This document shows positions 1 through 8,806 of a DNA stretch of 64,000 bases, one piece after another. This DNA is from Kitasatospora viridis. Its GTDB lineage: Bacteria > Actinomycetota > Actinomycetes > Streptomycetales > Streptomycetaceae. Under the pieces are notes generated by a model. That model made no database searches and was not told the DNA's origin. It worked only from the letters and a program-made list of their open reading frames with translations. The position numbers and the translations under genes are program-made. The DNA lies in the NCBI RefSeq assembly GCF_007829815.1, contig NZ_VIWT01000001.1, forward strand, positions 744,001-808,000. Direction: 5' to 3'. The number at the start of each line of letters is the position of its first letter. Positions within the stretch are counted from its first letter, which is position 1.

Positions 1-640
1 CCCCTGGCACGACGGCGTCGGTGGCGGTGACCACCGCCCAGCTGCCGTCCGCGAGGTACCCCGCGTGGCAGCTGATCGGTCCGGGCGGGGGGCCGCTGGG
101 GCGCTGGGGCTGGAGGTCACAGCCGGGCATCCCGTCCTGGATGCCCGGGGTGCGGCCGGCGGACGGGAAGGGCTCGGACTTCTTGCGGAAGACGAGCTGG
201 ATCTCCGAGACACCGTGTCCGTCGTCGTAGGACAGGAACGTCCCCACCTCGGGGAAGGGGCCGGTGGTCGAGGACGTGTCCTGGTACTTGACGAACCGTC
301 CGCCCGGCGGCAGCTGGTCGGCCAGCAGTTTGACCATGGCCTCCGGGGTCAGCGGTGTGTCGGCCGGCTCCGTGGACGCCTGCGCGGACGCAGTGGCCGC
401 CGTCGTGACGGGCGTGGAGCTCACGACCGCCTGTTGCCGGCCGTCGTGCGGGCCGACGGTGAGGAGCGCCCCGAGGCCCAGTGCGGCGACGGCAAGCACC
501 GCGCCGCCGGCCCGCAGTCGGCGCAGCCGCTGCCTGCGCCGGCCCAGTCGGCCGCTCTCAGCGGCGATCTCGGCCACCGGGGCGGTCAGGTCCGCGACGC
601 CGGCGCGGAAGGCGCGGGCGAGTTCCTCGTCCAGGTCCAT
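1..640 (-). CDS. Putative membrane-anchored partner of the ECF sigma factor (partial)
   Basis: Starts at the ATG at 640 and runs off the left edge, so the C-terminus is not visible. The first 43 residues are polar and end in a strongly basic stretch (RRRQRLRRLR). A single hydrophobic segment follows at about residues 44-63 (AGGAVLAVAALGLGALL), then a Thr/Ala/Ser-rich linker and a soluble outer domain. This is the layout of a one-pass anti-sigma factor or sigma-linked surface protein. It lies 42 bp downstream of the sigma gene on the same strand, so co-transcription is likely. No zinc-binding anti-sigma motif (HxxxCxxC) is visible in the N-terminus, so the anti-sigma role is inferred from context. 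Confidence 0.7.
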   Translation of the reverse strand, partial: MDLDEELARAFRAGVADLTAPVAEIAAESGRLGRRRQRLRRLRAGGAVLAVAALGLGALLTVGPHDGRQQAVVSSTPVTTAATASAQASTEPADTPLTPEAMVKLLADQLPPGGRFVKYQDTSSTTGPFPEVGTFLSYDDGHGVSEIQLVFRKKSEPFPSAGRTPGIQDGMPGCDLQPQRPSGPPPGPISCHAGYLADGSWAVVTATDAVVPG

Positions 641-682
641 CTGGGAAAGCCTTTCGTAACGGAACGAACCGAACAGGGCCGA

Positions 683-1195
683 TCAGTCCTGCAGCAATGC
701 GGCCCGCTCGGGCCCGAGGATCTGCCGGAGCGTGGTCAGCGAACGGAAGCTGAGGCTCTTGACCGCGCTCACCGTGGTGTCCATGGCATCCGCGACCTCT
801 TCGAGGCTGTAGTCCTCCAGGTAGCGCAGGACCACCGCGGCCCGGTTGCGGGGCGGCAGCCGGCTCAGCGCGTCCAGCAGCGTGATGCGCAGCGCCGCGC
901 CCCGGTCCTCGCCGGGCCCGGGCCGGTCGGGCAGGTCGGCGACGGCCACCTCGCCGGAGCGGCGCAACCGCCGGTGGGAGATGTAGCAGTTCAGCAGCAC
1001 CTTGCGGGCGTAAGCGTCCAGGCTGACCAGGTCTTCACGCCTGGTCAGCCGCCCCCAGACCGGGTAGAGCCGGGACAGTGCGGTCTGCACCAGGTCTTGC
1101 GCCTGGTGGTAGTCCCCGCACATCAGGTAGGCGGTCTGGAACAAGCGTTGGGCGCGGCTGGAGGCGAACTCGTCGAAAGCGAGTCCCTCGGGCAT
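683..1195 (-). CDS. SigE-family ECF RNA polymerase sigma factor
   Basis: 170-residue sigma-70 family protein. Region 2 is near the N-terminus (FASSRAQRLFQTAYLMCGD followed by HQAQDLVQTAL). Region 4 is near the C-terminus (LPPRNRAAVVLRYLEDYS and EEVADAMDTTVSAVKS), where the helix-turn-helix contacts the -35 element. This pattern is typical of the actinobacterial SigE/SigL family. I chose the ATG at 1195 because AGGGGAG lies just upstream; the frame is open further upstream, but that extension carries no family sequence. The downstream gene at 640 probably encodes its membrane regulator. The target promoters cannot be read from the sequence. Confidence 0.9.
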   Translation of the reverse strand: MPEGLAFDEFASSRAQRLFQTAYLMCGDYHQAQDLVQTALSRLYPVWGRLTRREDLVSLDAYARKVLLNCYISHRRLRRSGEVAVADLPDRPGPGEDRGAALRITLLDALSRLPPRNRAAVVLRYLEDYSLEEVADAMDTTVSAVKSLSFRSLTTLRQILGPERAALLQD

Positions 1196-1276
1196 GGCGG
1201 CTCCCCTGGACGTCGGATGATCGGACGCGGTGTTACACGCTTCGAGCCGCTGGTGCGTTGCGGACAACTTGGCAAT

Positions 1277-1306
1277 TTCGCGACTTCGCGACTTCGCGAC
1301 TTCGCG
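1277..1306. repeat. 8-bp tandem repeat (TTCGCGAC, about 3.75 copies)
   Basis: TTCGCGAC occurs at 1277-1284, 1285-1292 and 1293-1300, followed by a partial TTCGCG. It lies between the sigma-factor start and the aldo/keto reductase stop, about 80 bp upstream of the sigma gene. GGCC-rich micro-repeats of the type CGGTCGGCC and CAGTCGGCC follow at about 1330-1390. It could be a regulator array or simple slippage; the sequence does not decide. Confidence 0.85.
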
Positions 1307-1409
1307 GCGTCCGGAGCGGTTGGGGCCCGGGCCGGTCGGCCGGAAGGCTATCCCGCTCGGCCAGTCGGCCGCTCGGCCGGTCGGCGCTGTCTCGGGGCTC
1401 GATCGGGTA

Positions 1410-2474
1410 TCAGCGGCGGGTTTCGACCGACAGGTCGCCGTGGGTCACCGTGCGCATCCGGTCGCTGGCGAGGAGGTCGTGCGGGAAGCCGAGTTCGATC
1501 GCGCCGGCCTCGTCGAGGCGGGCCAGTTGGTCCGGCGTGAAGTCGACCTCCAGGGCGCCCAGGTTGTCCTCCAGTTGCGCGAGGGTGCGGGCGCCGATGA
1601 GCGATGTCGTCACGTCCGGGTTCTGCAGGGTCCAGGCCAGCCCGACCTGGGCGGTTGTGCGGCCCAGCTCCGCGGCGACCTCCTTCACGACATCGGCGAC
1701 GTCCAAGTTGTGTTCGGTGAGCCCGCCGTTGGCGATGTTGAAGTTCTTGCGGGTGCCGTCGTCGACCGCGGTGTTCGTCGTGCTCAGGTCGTCGCGGCTG
1801 TACTTGCCGGTGAGCACCCCGCCGGCGAGCGGCGAGTACGGCACCACGCCCAACCCCATCTCGCGTGCCATCGGGATCAGGTCGCGTTCCCCGGCACGCT
1901 CGATCAGGTTGTACTCGATCTGCAGGGCGACCAGCGGCGACCAGCCGCGCAGGTCGGCGATCGCCTGCATGCGCGACACCTGCCAGGCCGGGGCGTTGGA
2001 GATCGCCACGTACAAGACCTTGCCCTGCCGGACCAGGTCGTCCATGCCGCGCAGGATCTCCTCGACCGGTGTCGTGAAGTCCCACACGTGCAGGTAGAGC
2101 AGATCGAGGTAATCCGTGTTCAACTGTCGCAGACTGGATTCCACCGACGCGAACAGGCTCTTGCGGTGCGGGCCCCCGGAGTTCGGGTCGCCGGGCCGGC
2201 GCAGCGTGGTGTATTTCGTTGCCAGCACCAGGCTTTCGCGGTTGTCACGGGTGAATTCACCCAGCAGGCGCTCGGAGCTGCCGTTGGTGTAGGTGGGTGC
2301 GGTGTCGACGAAGTTGCCGCCGCGCTCGACGTAGCGGTCGAGCAGCTTGCGCGCCTCGTCCTGCTCGGCGCCCCAGCCCCACTCGGTGCCGAAGGTCGCC
2401 GCGCCCAGCGCCAGCGGTGAGACCCGCAGCCCGGAGCGGCCCAGCAGCCGGTAGGTGTCGAGGGTGAGCGACAT
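1410..2474 (-). CDS. Aldo/keto reductase
   Basis: 354 residues with a full AKR barrel. The N-terminal LGRSGLRVSPLALGAATFGT is the signature beta-strand. The catalytic tetrad residues are visible: Asp and Tyr in FVDTAPTYTNG, Lys in LATKYTT and His in YLHVWDF. SLIGARTLAQLEDNLGAL near the C-terminus is the NADPH-binding signature. AGGAGG lies 6 bp before the ATG at 2474, so the start is secure. It is divergent from the XRE regulator at 2592, which suggests that regulator controls it. The likely role is NADPH-dependent reduction of a carbonyl compound; the substrate is unknown. Confidence 0.92.
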   Translation of the reverse strand: MSLTLDTYRLLGRSGLRVSPLALGAATFGTEWGWGAEQDEARKLLDRYVERGGNFVDTAPTYTNGSSERLLGEFTRDNRESLVLATKYTTLRRPGDPNSGGPHRKSLFASVESSLRQLNTDYLDLLYLHVWDFTTPVEEILRGMDDLVRQGKVLYVAISNAPAWQVSRMQAIADLRGWSPLVALQIEYNLIERAGERDLIPMAREMGLGVVPYSPLAGGVLTGKYSRDDLSTTNTAVDDGTRKNFNIANGGLTEHNLDVADVVKEVAAELGRTTAQVGLAWTLQNPDVTTSLIGARTLAQLEDNLGALEVDFTPDQLARLDEAGAIELGFPHDLLASDRMRTVTHGDLSVETRR

Positions 2475-2549
2475 CGTGTCCTCCTGTGCTCGTCATCCGT
2501 TGTCGAGCACGAGTCTGTGACCGCCGCGAGCCGGGGATAAGGGAGAGAA

Positions 2550-2580
2550 GTTCCTGGGAACACCAGTCCTACCCTGACTG
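2550..2580. promoter_or_regulatory. Paired dyads between the divergent AKR and XRE genes
   Basis: Two inverted repeats lie in the 117-bp divergent gap: GTTCC-TG-GGAAC at 2550-2561 and CAGTC-(7 bp)-GACTG at 2564-2580. Either could be the operator for the adjacent XRE regulator. They sit just before the regulator's GTG, so autoregulation is plausible. This is inference from symmetry and position only. Confidence 0.4.
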
Positions 2581-2591
2581 TTTGATCGAAC

Positions 2592-3425
2592 GTGACGACC
2601 CGCACCGTGGACACGACGAAGGAGCTGGCCGCGTTCCTGCGGACCCGGCGCGAGCGCCTGGACCCGGAGGACTTCGACCTGCCGTCGCGTCAGCAGGCCC
2701 GGCGGACCCCGGGACTGCGTCGTGAAGAGGTCGCCGAACTGGCCGGGGTCAGCATCGACTACATCGTGCGGCTGGAGCAGGCCCGGGGACTGCGGCCCTC
2801 GGCGAACGTGGTGGAGGCGTTGGCCCGGGCGCTGCGCCTGGCCCCCGACGAACGCGCCTACCTCTTCGACCTGGCCCGGCAGCGCCCCCGCAACGCCGAC
2901 GAGCCCGCCACCGCTGCAGCACCCCCGCTGGCCCGGCTGGTCGCCGACCTGTCGCCGCTGCCGGCCATGCTGATGAACCACCGCTACGACATCCTGGCCT
3001 GGAACGGCGAAATGGCGAGGCTGCTGCTGGATTTCGACACCCTGCCGCCGTCGCAACGCAATGCCATGTGGCTGTGCCTGGTGCACCCGGACATACGCGA
3101 GTTCTACGTCGACCGCGAACGCGTCGTGCGGGAGGGAGTCGCCCACCTGCGCGCAGCGTGGGCCGCGCACCCGGAGGATCGGGCGTTGACCGACCTCATC
3201 ACCGAAATCACCGATCGTAACGAGGAGTTCGCGCGATTGTGGGCCGAGCGGGACGTGAAGGTCAACGGCCGCGGACACAAGGTGCTGCGGCACCCGGACG
3301 CAGGTGTGATCGCCGTGGACTTCGAAGTACTCATGCCACTCCAAGACCCGGACCAGCGGTTGATGATCTGCCGCGCCGCGGACGATGAGAGCCGGTCGGC
3401 ATTGAACCGGTTGTACTCACGCTGA
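2592..3425 (+). CDS. XRE-family regulator with MmyB-like ligand-binding domain
   Basis: 277 residues. The N-terminal helix-turn-helix spans roughly residues 10-75, with the motif TPGLRREEVAELAGVSIDYI followed by RLEQARGLRPS; this is the hallmark of MmyB-type regulators. The rest (about 100-277) matches the family's PAS-like ligand-binding domain, for example LMNHRYDILAWN and DFEVLMPLQDPDQRLM. The start is the GTG at 2592, only 12 bp after the CAGTC/GACTG dyad. In this family the regulator usually controls a divergent oxidoreductase, here the aldo/keto reductase. Confidence 0.9.
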   Translation: MTTRTVDTTKELAAFLRTRRERLDPEDFDLPSRQQARRTPGLRREEVAELAGVSIDYIVRLEQARGLRPSANVVEALARALRLAPDERAYLFDLARQRPRNADEPATAAAPPLARLVADLSPLPAMLMNHRYDILAWNGEMARLLLDFDTLPPSQRNAMWLCLVHPDIREFYVDRERVVREGVAHLRAAWAAHPEDRALTDLITEITDRNEEFARLWAERDVKVNGRGHKVLRHPDAGVIAVDFEVLMPLQDPDQRLMICRAADDESRSALNRLYSR

Positions 3426-3574
3426 CGTCGAACCCTCGGGCGTCCTCACCCTCCTGGTCGCCGCCGACGACTGAGTGACTGCGTACCGGACCGGACAGGC
3501 CGGTGCGATTGAATGGTCACGCATAGGGGGCGGGGCCGGTCGGTCCCGTGGACGTCACGGGGAGGGGCGAACGG

Positions 3575-5059
3575 GTGCGGGTTCTTGCGGGGCGCTACGA
3601 GCTGGTGGAGTTCATCGGCCGGGGTGGCATGGGTGAGGTGTGGGAGGGACGGGACACCGTCATCGGTCGGCCGGTCGCGGTCAAGCTGCTGCCGCAGCAG
3701 AACAGCCCGGACGCCGTGGAGCTGTTCTTCCGAGAGGCCCGGACGGCGGGCGCGCTGAACCACCGGGGCGTGGTCACCGTGCACGACATCGGGCAGGATC
3801 CGGCCGACGGCACGTTGTTCCTGGTGATGGAGCTGGTCCAGGGCAGCAACCTGGCCACCCAGCTGCGCACCTACGGCCCGCCCCCGGTGCCGACCGCGCT
3901 GGACCTGGTCGCCCAGGCCGCCGCCGCGCTCGCCGCCGCGCACCAGGCGGGCGTGGTCCACCGGGACCTCAAGCCCGCCAACCTGATGCTCACCACCGGT
4001 GGCGACGTCAAGGTGCTGGACTTCGGCATCGCCCGGTACATGGCCGCCACCCACCAGTCCAGCCAGGTCATGGGCACCCTCGCCTACATGGCCCCCGAGC
4101 GCTTCGCCGGCGCCCCCGGCGACGCCCGGTCGGACCTGTACGCGCTCGGCTGCGTGCTGTACGAACTCCTCACCGGCACACCGCCGTTCCAGGACGGCGA
4201 CCCGCTGGCCATGATGACCGCCCACCTGCACCGCGCCCCCGACGCCCCGGGCCTGCGGCGCGGCGACCTCCCCGCCGAGCTCGACGCGATGGTGCTCCGC
4301 CTGCTCGCCAAGGACCCGGCGGCCCGCCCTGCGTCGGCGGCGGAACTGCAGGCCCTGCTGCGCGGCACGGCGCCGACGCCCACCACCGTCTCGGCAGCGC
4401 CGCCGCGCCCGCAGCCGATGGGGGACTTCCTGCTGGAGCCCCCGACCGCCGCACCCCCGATGCCGCTGTTCCCCCCGGCCCCCTTCGTCCCAGCCGTCAC
4501 CGCCCCGGTGGTTGACGCATCGTCGACCCCGACCCACCGCGGCCCGCGCTTCGCCCTCGTGGCGGCCGGCCTGCTCTGGTGCGGCTCGCTCGCGCTGCCG
4601 CTCTGGGGCCGCACCGGTCGGGCCAGCGCCCACTTCCCGGCCGTCACGGCCTGGGACCTGGTCCTCGGCAGGCCGTCCTGGGCCGACGCCCCCTTCATCT
4701 GGCCGCCCGCCATCGCCGTCGTCCTCGTCACCGTGCTGGCCCTCGTCACCGCCTGGCCGCAGCGCTCCCGGCTGGGCACCCGCCTCTGCTGGGCCGCGAT
4801 CCCCGTCGGCCTGCTCGCCACCACCTGGTGGGCCGTCATGGGCTTCATGGCGACCAGCCAGTACGCCGACTCCTGCACCGAGGACATCCAGCCCACCACT
4901 CCCCTGGAACAAGCCCAGCTGCGCCGCTGCCTCGACGACGTGAGCCTGCAGTACGGCTTCTACCTGCTCCTCGCGACCACCGCCCTGCTCGCCGCGGCGG
5001 GCGTGTGGGCACTGGTGCAGCGCGTCCGCCACCGCAGGCAGGCCCGTGGGAGCGCCTGA
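3575..5059 (+). CDS. Membrane-associated Ser/Thr protein kinase
   Basis: 494 residues from the GTG at 3575, which has GGGGAGGGG 7 bp upstream; a further upstream GTG at 3548 is less likely. The kinase domain covers residues 8 to about 270: glycine loop GRGGMGEVW (15-23), lysine in AVKLL (37), catalytic loop VVHRDLKPAN (about 128) and DFGIARYM (about 148). A Pro-rich linker follows, then four hydrophobic segments at about 325, 377, 403 and 461. It differs from PknB in having several C-terminal membrane spans and no PASTA repeats, so it probably senses membrane or intracellular cues. Targets are unknown. Confidence 0.92.
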   Translation: MRVLAGRYELVEFIGRGGMGEVWEGRDTVIGRPVAVKLLPQQNSPDAVELFFREARTAGALNHRGVVTVHDIGQDPADGTLFLVMELVQGSNLATQLRTYGPPPVPTALDLVAQAAAALAAAHQAGVVHRDLKPANLMLTTGGDVKVLDFGIARYMAATHQSSQVMGTLAYMAPERFAGAPGDARSDLYALGCVLYELLTGTPPFQDGDPLAMMTAHLHRAPDAPGLRRGDLPAELDAMVLRLLAKDPAARPASAAELQALLRGTAPTPTTVSAAPPRPQPMGDFLLEPPTAAPPMPLFPPAPFVPAVTAPVVDASSTPTHRGPRFALVAAGLLWCGSLALPLWGRTGRASAHFPAVTAWDLVLGRPSWADAPFIWPPAIAVVLVTVLALVTAWPQRSRLGTRLCWAAIPVGLLATTWWAVMGFMATSQYADSCTEDIQPTTPLEQAQLRRCLDDVSLQYGFYLLLATTALLAAAGVWALVQRVRHRRQARGSA

Positions 5060-5159
5060 GTCCGGAGCGGGGAACTCCCGGTCCGCCGTGCGGCCGTGCT
5101 CGATCGGGAGTGTGCCTACCCGAACGACCCCTCTTGGGCGGGCGGACCGGCACCGCAGG

Positions 5160-5310
5160 CCGCGGCCTCGCAGCCAGTCGGGCAGCCTGACCTGGGACAA
5201 CGGGCCGGACGACAACGACCTGTTCAGGGCGGGCGTCAGCCCGGAGGAGCGGCGCAGCGCCTACGACGCGGCGAAGGACCGGGCCGGGCTCGGCGGGTGT
5301 GAGGGGCCGT
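5160..5310 (+). pseudogene. Possible gene remnant between kinase and GlxA-type regulator
   Basis: The 315-bp gap at 5060-5374 contains a stretch with coding-like composition whose frame reads LTWDNGPDDNDLFRAG and then SPEERRSAYDAAKDRAG. It has no convincing start codon or ribosome site, and the frame continues into the next gene's leader. It may be the tail of a decayed gene. I do not recognise a family. Confidence 0.25.
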
Positions 5311-5374
5311 CATGTCCGGATGTGGCAGGAGACCGTCATTGCCCCCGCCGGATCGCGCGGGCCAGGATGGACGC

Positions 5375-6376
5375 GTGTCCAGCATCCGCCGCGTCGTCAT
5401 CGCGGTCTTCCCGGACGTCGACCTGCTCGACGTCACCGGCCCGGCCGAGGTCTTCGCGCTGACCAACCGGGTGACCGGGGGTACGGCCGGCTACCGGGTC
5501 GAGCTCGCGGCGCGGGCGCGCGGTGAGGTGACCACGTCGGCGGGGCTGCGGCTGGTCGCGGACCTGTCCTTCGACGAAGTGAACGGGGTGGACGGGGCGG
5601 ACGGGGCGGTGGACACCCTGGTGGTCCCCGGCGCGGTCGAGACCGGTCCCGGCGGCCAGGTCGCCCGGGTGGACGGCGAGGTGGTGGCGTGGGTCGCCCG
5701 GGTCACGCCGCTGGCCCGGCGGGTCGTGTCGGTGTGCACGGGGGCGCACCTGCTGGCCGCCGCCGGGGTGCTCGACGGCCGGACGGCGACCACCCACTGG
5801 TCGGCCGCCGCGCAGTTGGCGGCGGCCCACCCCGAGGTCACCGTCGACCCCGACCCGATCTTCGTGCGCTGCGGCAACGTGTGGACCGGCGCCGGGATCA
5901 GCTCCTGCATGGACCTGGCACTGGCACTGGTCGCCGAGGACCTGGGCGAGGAGGTCGCCCTGACGGTGGCTCGGCAACTGGTCATGTACCTCAAGCGCCA
6001 GGGCGGCCAGAGCCAGTTCTCGGTCCCGCTGAGCCGGCCGCCCGCGAACCGCCGGGACATCGACGACCTGCGGATGTTCATCGTCGACCACCTGGACGGC
6101 GACCTGTCCACCGCTGCCCTGGCCGCCCGGATGTGCCTGAGTGAGCGTCACTTCGCCCGGGTCTTCCGCCAGCAGACCGGGACCACCCCCGGCGCCTACG
6201 TCGAGGCCGCACGGGTGGAAGCGGCCCGCCGCCTCCTGGAGGGCACCGACCAGCCCCTGGAGCAGGTGGCCGCCCTGTGCGGGCTCGGCTCGGTGGAGAC
6301 GCTGCACCGAGCGCTGCGCAAGCGGATCGGCACGACGCCCGCTGCCTACCGCCGACGGTTCCGCGTGACCGCCTGA
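5375..6376 (+). CDS. GlxA-type AraC regulator with DJ-1/PfpI domain
   Basis: 333 residues. Residues 1 to about 165 form a class I glutamine amidotransferase-like (DJ-1/PfpI) domain, with VVIAVFPDVDLLDVTGPAEV at the start and the nucleophile-elbow cysteine in VSVCTGAHLLAAAG. Residues about 225-330 form the AraC double helix-turn-helix (LAARMCLSERHFARVFRQ and VAALCGLGSVETLHRALRK). I prefer the GTG at 5375 because AGGA lies 8-11 bp upstream and the family usually begins right at this strand. The amidotransferase fold probably senses a ligand. The downstream MFS gene starts 75 bp later and may be its target. Confidence 0.9.
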   Translation: MSSIRRVVIAVFPDVDLLDVTGPAEVFALTNRVTGGTAGYRVELAARARGEVTTSAGLRLVADLSFDEVNGVDGADGAVDTLVVPGAVETGPGGQVARVDGEVVAWVARVTPLARRVVSVCTGAHLLAAAGVLDGRTATTHWSAAAQLAAAHPEVTVDPDPIFVRCGNVWTGAGISSCMDLALALVAEDLGEEVALTVARQLVMYLKRQGGQSQFSVPLSRPPANRRDIDDLRMFIVDHLDGDLSTAALAARMCLSERHFARVFRQQTGTTPGAYVEAARVEAARRLLEGTDQPLEQVAALCGLGSVETLHRALRKRIGTTPAAYRRRFRVTA

Positions 6377-6451
6377 CGCTCCCCCACCCCTACCGTGCCG
6401 CACCCGCGGGACGGCGATGCCCCCTGCCCGGAAACAGTGAGGAGGGCCACC

Positions 6452-7726
6452 ATGCCCTTGCCGAAATCGTTGAACCCGCTGCGGGAGCGCCCCTTCCGGC
6501 TGCTGTGGACCGCGCGCAGCATCTCCGCCATGGGCAACGCCCTGATGCCGGTGACCGTGGTCTTCGCCATCCTGCGCACGGGTGGCAGCGCCCTGGACGT
6601 CGGTGCCGTGCTGACCTGCCAAGCCGTCGGCCAGGTGGCGATGCTGCCGGTGGGTGGGGTCTGGGCGGACCGGCTGTCGCGCAAGCTCGTGCTGATGGCG
6701 ACCGACGCCGTCCAGGCCCTCTGCTACGGCCTGCTCGCCGTGCTGATCTTCCTGCACCACGCGGCGGTGTGGCAGTTCGGCGTCGCCTACACGGTCGCCG
6801 GCATGGCCTTCGCCTTCTTCACCCCGGCGTCCAGGGCCGTCGTGCCCGAACTCGTCGACGCCGGGAACCTGCAACCGGCCAACGCCCTGCTCGGCCTGAC
6901 CGACAGCAGCACCAAGGTGCTCGGCCCGGCCCTCGCCGCGCTGCTGCTGGCGGTCTCCGGCCCGGGCACCGCGATCCTGATCGATGCCGTCAGCTTCCTG
7001 GTGAGCTGCGGGCTGGTCTCCCGGATGCGCCTGCTCAGGCCGGTGGCACGGTCCGAGCGGCAGCGCTTCTTCGCCGACCTGCGCGACGGCTGGACGGTGG
7101 TGGCCCGGCGGCGCTGGTACTTGGCCAACCTGTTCAGCTGGGGCGTGTGGAACTTCGCGCTCGCCTTCCTCTTCGTCCTGGGCCCGGTCGTGATGCAGAA
7201 CGGCCACGGCGGGGCCACCGCCTGGAGCGTCGTCCTGAGCACCGGCGCGGTGGGCTCCATCGTCGGCGGGCTGGCCGCGCTGCGCTACCGACCGCGCCGT
7301 CCCCTGGTGACGACGAACGCGGCCGCCCTGCTCGGCATCGGCCCGTTGGCGCTGCTCGCTCCCCCGGCGCCGGTCTTGGTGATCGCCCTCGGGGTGGCCG
7401 TGGCCTTCGCGATGACCGCGCTCTGCGGGGAGGTGCTGGCGACCACTCAGCAGCAGCTCTTCCCGGCCGAACTGCTGGCCCGGGTCAGCTCGCTGGACTG
7501 GATGATCTCGTTGATCGCCATGCCGGCCGGCTACGCCGCGGCCGGTCCGGTCGCCCAACTCCTCGGACTGCGCGCGACGTTGCTGGCCGCAGCCGCCCTG
7601 ATCGGCACGCCGTGCGTGCTGCTGAACCTGCTGCCCGGCGTGCGCTCGGTCCAGCGCTTCCCCGACGGCACCATCGGCATCGCCGACGAGCGGCATGCCA
7701 CTGGCCGTGCCGCTGTGGCTAGTTGA
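6452..7726 (+). CDS. MFS transporter
   Basis: 424 residues from the ATG at 6452, preceded by GTGAGGAGGG. It begins PLRERPFRLLWTARSISAMG, the usual opening of actinobacterial drug-export-type MFS proteins. About twelve hydrophobic helices are visible. The loop after helix 2 carries VWADRLSRKLVLMATD, a form of the conserved DRxxRR motif between helices 2 and 3. It follows the GlxA-type regulator in the same direction. It is probably a proton-driven exporter of a small molecule; the substrate cannot be inferred. Confidence 0.88.
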   Translation: MPLPKSLNPLRERPFRLLWTARSISAMGNALMPVTVVFAILRTGGSALDVGAVLTCQAVGQVAMLPVGGVWADRLSRKLVLMATDAVQALCYGLLAVLIFLHHAAVWQFGVAYTVAGMAFAFFTPASRAVVPELVDAGNLQPANALLGLTDSSTKVLGPALAALLLAVSGPGTAILIDAVSFLVSCGLVSRMRLLRPVARSERQRFFADLRDGWTVVARRRWYLANLFSWGVWNFALAFLFVLGPVVMQNGHGGATAWSVVLSTGAVGSIVGGLAALRYRPRRPLVTTNAAALLGIGPLALLAPPAPVLVIALGVAVAFAMTALCGEVLATTQQQLFPAELLARVSSLDWMISLIAMPAGYAAAGPVAQLLGLRATLLAAAALIGTPCVLLNLLPGVRSVQRFPDGTIGIADERHATGRAAVAS

Positions 7727-7739
7727 CGGTACGTCAGCT

Positions 7740-7774
7740 CGTTCGAGCCGCTCAGCCGAACAGCGGCTCGAACG
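7740..7774. terminator. Bidirectional hairpin between MFS and SUKH-like gene
   Basis: Perfect 13-bp inverted repeat: left arm at 7740-7752, right arm at 7762-7774, 9-nt loop. The left arm ends on the stop codon of the leftward gene. It lies just after the MFS stop, where two convergent genes meet, so it probably terminates both transcripts. Confidence 0.6.
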
Positions 7775-8345
7775 GATCGCCCTCCTCCCCGACGACGACG
7801 CAGGCCGCCGCGACCGGCCCTCGGGACAGCTCCACGAGCCGGGCCAGGGCCGCCGCTTCGGACGGCAGCTCGGCGGGATCGAGGCCGAGGGCGCGGGCCG
7901 CGCGGTCGCGCCGCAGGTCGAGGTCGGGCACGTCCTCCCGGTACTCCTCGGCCACGGACCGGAGTCCTTCGGCGGTCCGGCCGGGAGCGTCCCGCCACCA
8001 CGGGAGCGCGAGGCACAGCCGCACCAGCTCCGGCAGCCCGAGGGCGAGCGGTCCGGCCGCGCCGTCGAGGCTCACGTACACCACCGGGCGGTCCTCCCCG
8101 CCCTCGCCGACGAAGCAGAAGGCGTCCCCCGAGCCCGCCCGCGCGAACTGCTCCAGCCGGGCGCCGGAGGCGAGGTGGACTCCGTCCTCCAAGTGGTGGT
8201 CGGCCGGGCTCGTCGCGTCGAGGTCCGCGATCCCGGCAAAGTAGGCGACGGCCTCCGCATCGGTGGCCAGCAGGGGCAGCAGGGGCGGCAGGGGCAGCAC
8301 CGCGTCGGAGGGCGCCGCACTGGCTGTTCTCGTCGATCCGTTCAC
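7752..8345 (-). CDS. SMI1/KNR4 (SUKH)-like protein
   Basis: 197 residues. The start GTG (8345) overlaps the stop of the MerR gene by 4 bp (GTGA), so translation is probably coupled. The middle resembles SUKH proteins: ADHHLEDGVHLASGA, then DAFCFVGEGGEDRPVVYVS (a solvent-exposed acidic patch), LPELVRLCLALPWW and EEYREDVPDLDL. SUKH-fold proteins often act as immunity proteins or protein-interaction modules. No toxin gene is adjacent, so the role stays open. The family call is by eye only. Confidence 0.6.
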   Translation of the reverse strand: MNGSTRTASAAPSDAVLPLPPLLPLLATDAEAVAYFAGIADLDATSPADHHLEDGVHLASGARLEQFARAGSGDAFCFVGEGGEDRPVVYVSLDGAAGPLALGLPELVRLCLALPWWRDAPGRTAEGLRSVAEEYREDVPDLDLRRDRAARALGLDPAELPSEAAALARLVELSRGPVAAACVVVGEEGDPFEPLFG

Positions 8346-8725
8346 CCGGCAACCGTAACCGGGGCCTCGGCGCCCACCGCACCCTCCGTGGCCGCGATCG
8401 TCCGGCGCAGCAGGTGGCGGGCGGTCTCCAGGTCGGCGGCGCGCTGGTCGAGGACGTCCAACTGCTCGCGCAGGCTGGCCAGGACGCCGGGGCAGGGGCG
8501 CAGGGCCGCCGCGTCGCGGGTGCAGGGCAGGACTTGACGGATGGTCCGGGTGGGCAGGCCGGCGGCGAGCAGGGCGCGCACGCGGTGCACGGTCTCCACC
8601 GTCCGTTCGTCGTACTCGCGGTAGCCGTTGGCGCGGCGCTCGGCGCGGATCAGCTCGGTGCGCTCGTAGTAGCGACGCAGGCGCTCGCTGACTCCGGTCC
8701 GGCGTGCCAGCTCACCGATCAGCAC
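8342..8725 (-). CDS. MerR-family transcriptional regulator
   Basis: 127 residues. The N-terminal winged helix-turn-helix reads VLIGELARRTGVSERLRRYY and ERRANGYREYDE (residues 1-45). A dimerising coiled coil follows (LASLREQLDVLDQRAADLE). Effector-binding cysteines of metal sensors are not arranged as in MerR/ZntR, but there is a C-x(11)-C pair (LPCTRD and RPCPG), so a thiol or redox signal is possible. The GTG at 8725 is preceded by GTGGGGGT. It is divergent from the amidohydrolase at 8864 and coupled to the SUKH-like gene. Confidence 0.88.
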   Translation of the reverse strand: MLIGELARRTGVSERLRRYYERTELIRAERRANGYREYDERTVETVHRVRALLAAGLPTRTIRQVLPCTRDAAALRPCPGVLASLREQLDVLDQRAADLETARHLLRRTIAATEGAVGAEAPVTVAG

Positions 8726-8806
8726 AACGCAACCCCCACTTCGACTTGACCTTCCAACGGTGTCAGGGAGCAACAGTGTGCCGACCGGCCGAATTCCGGA
8801 CCGGTC

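Noticed and set aside
5336..7696. 786-residue open frame on the minus strand
   Set aside because: Shadow of the GlxA-type regulator and MFS genes, both of which have clear motifs and ribosome sites.
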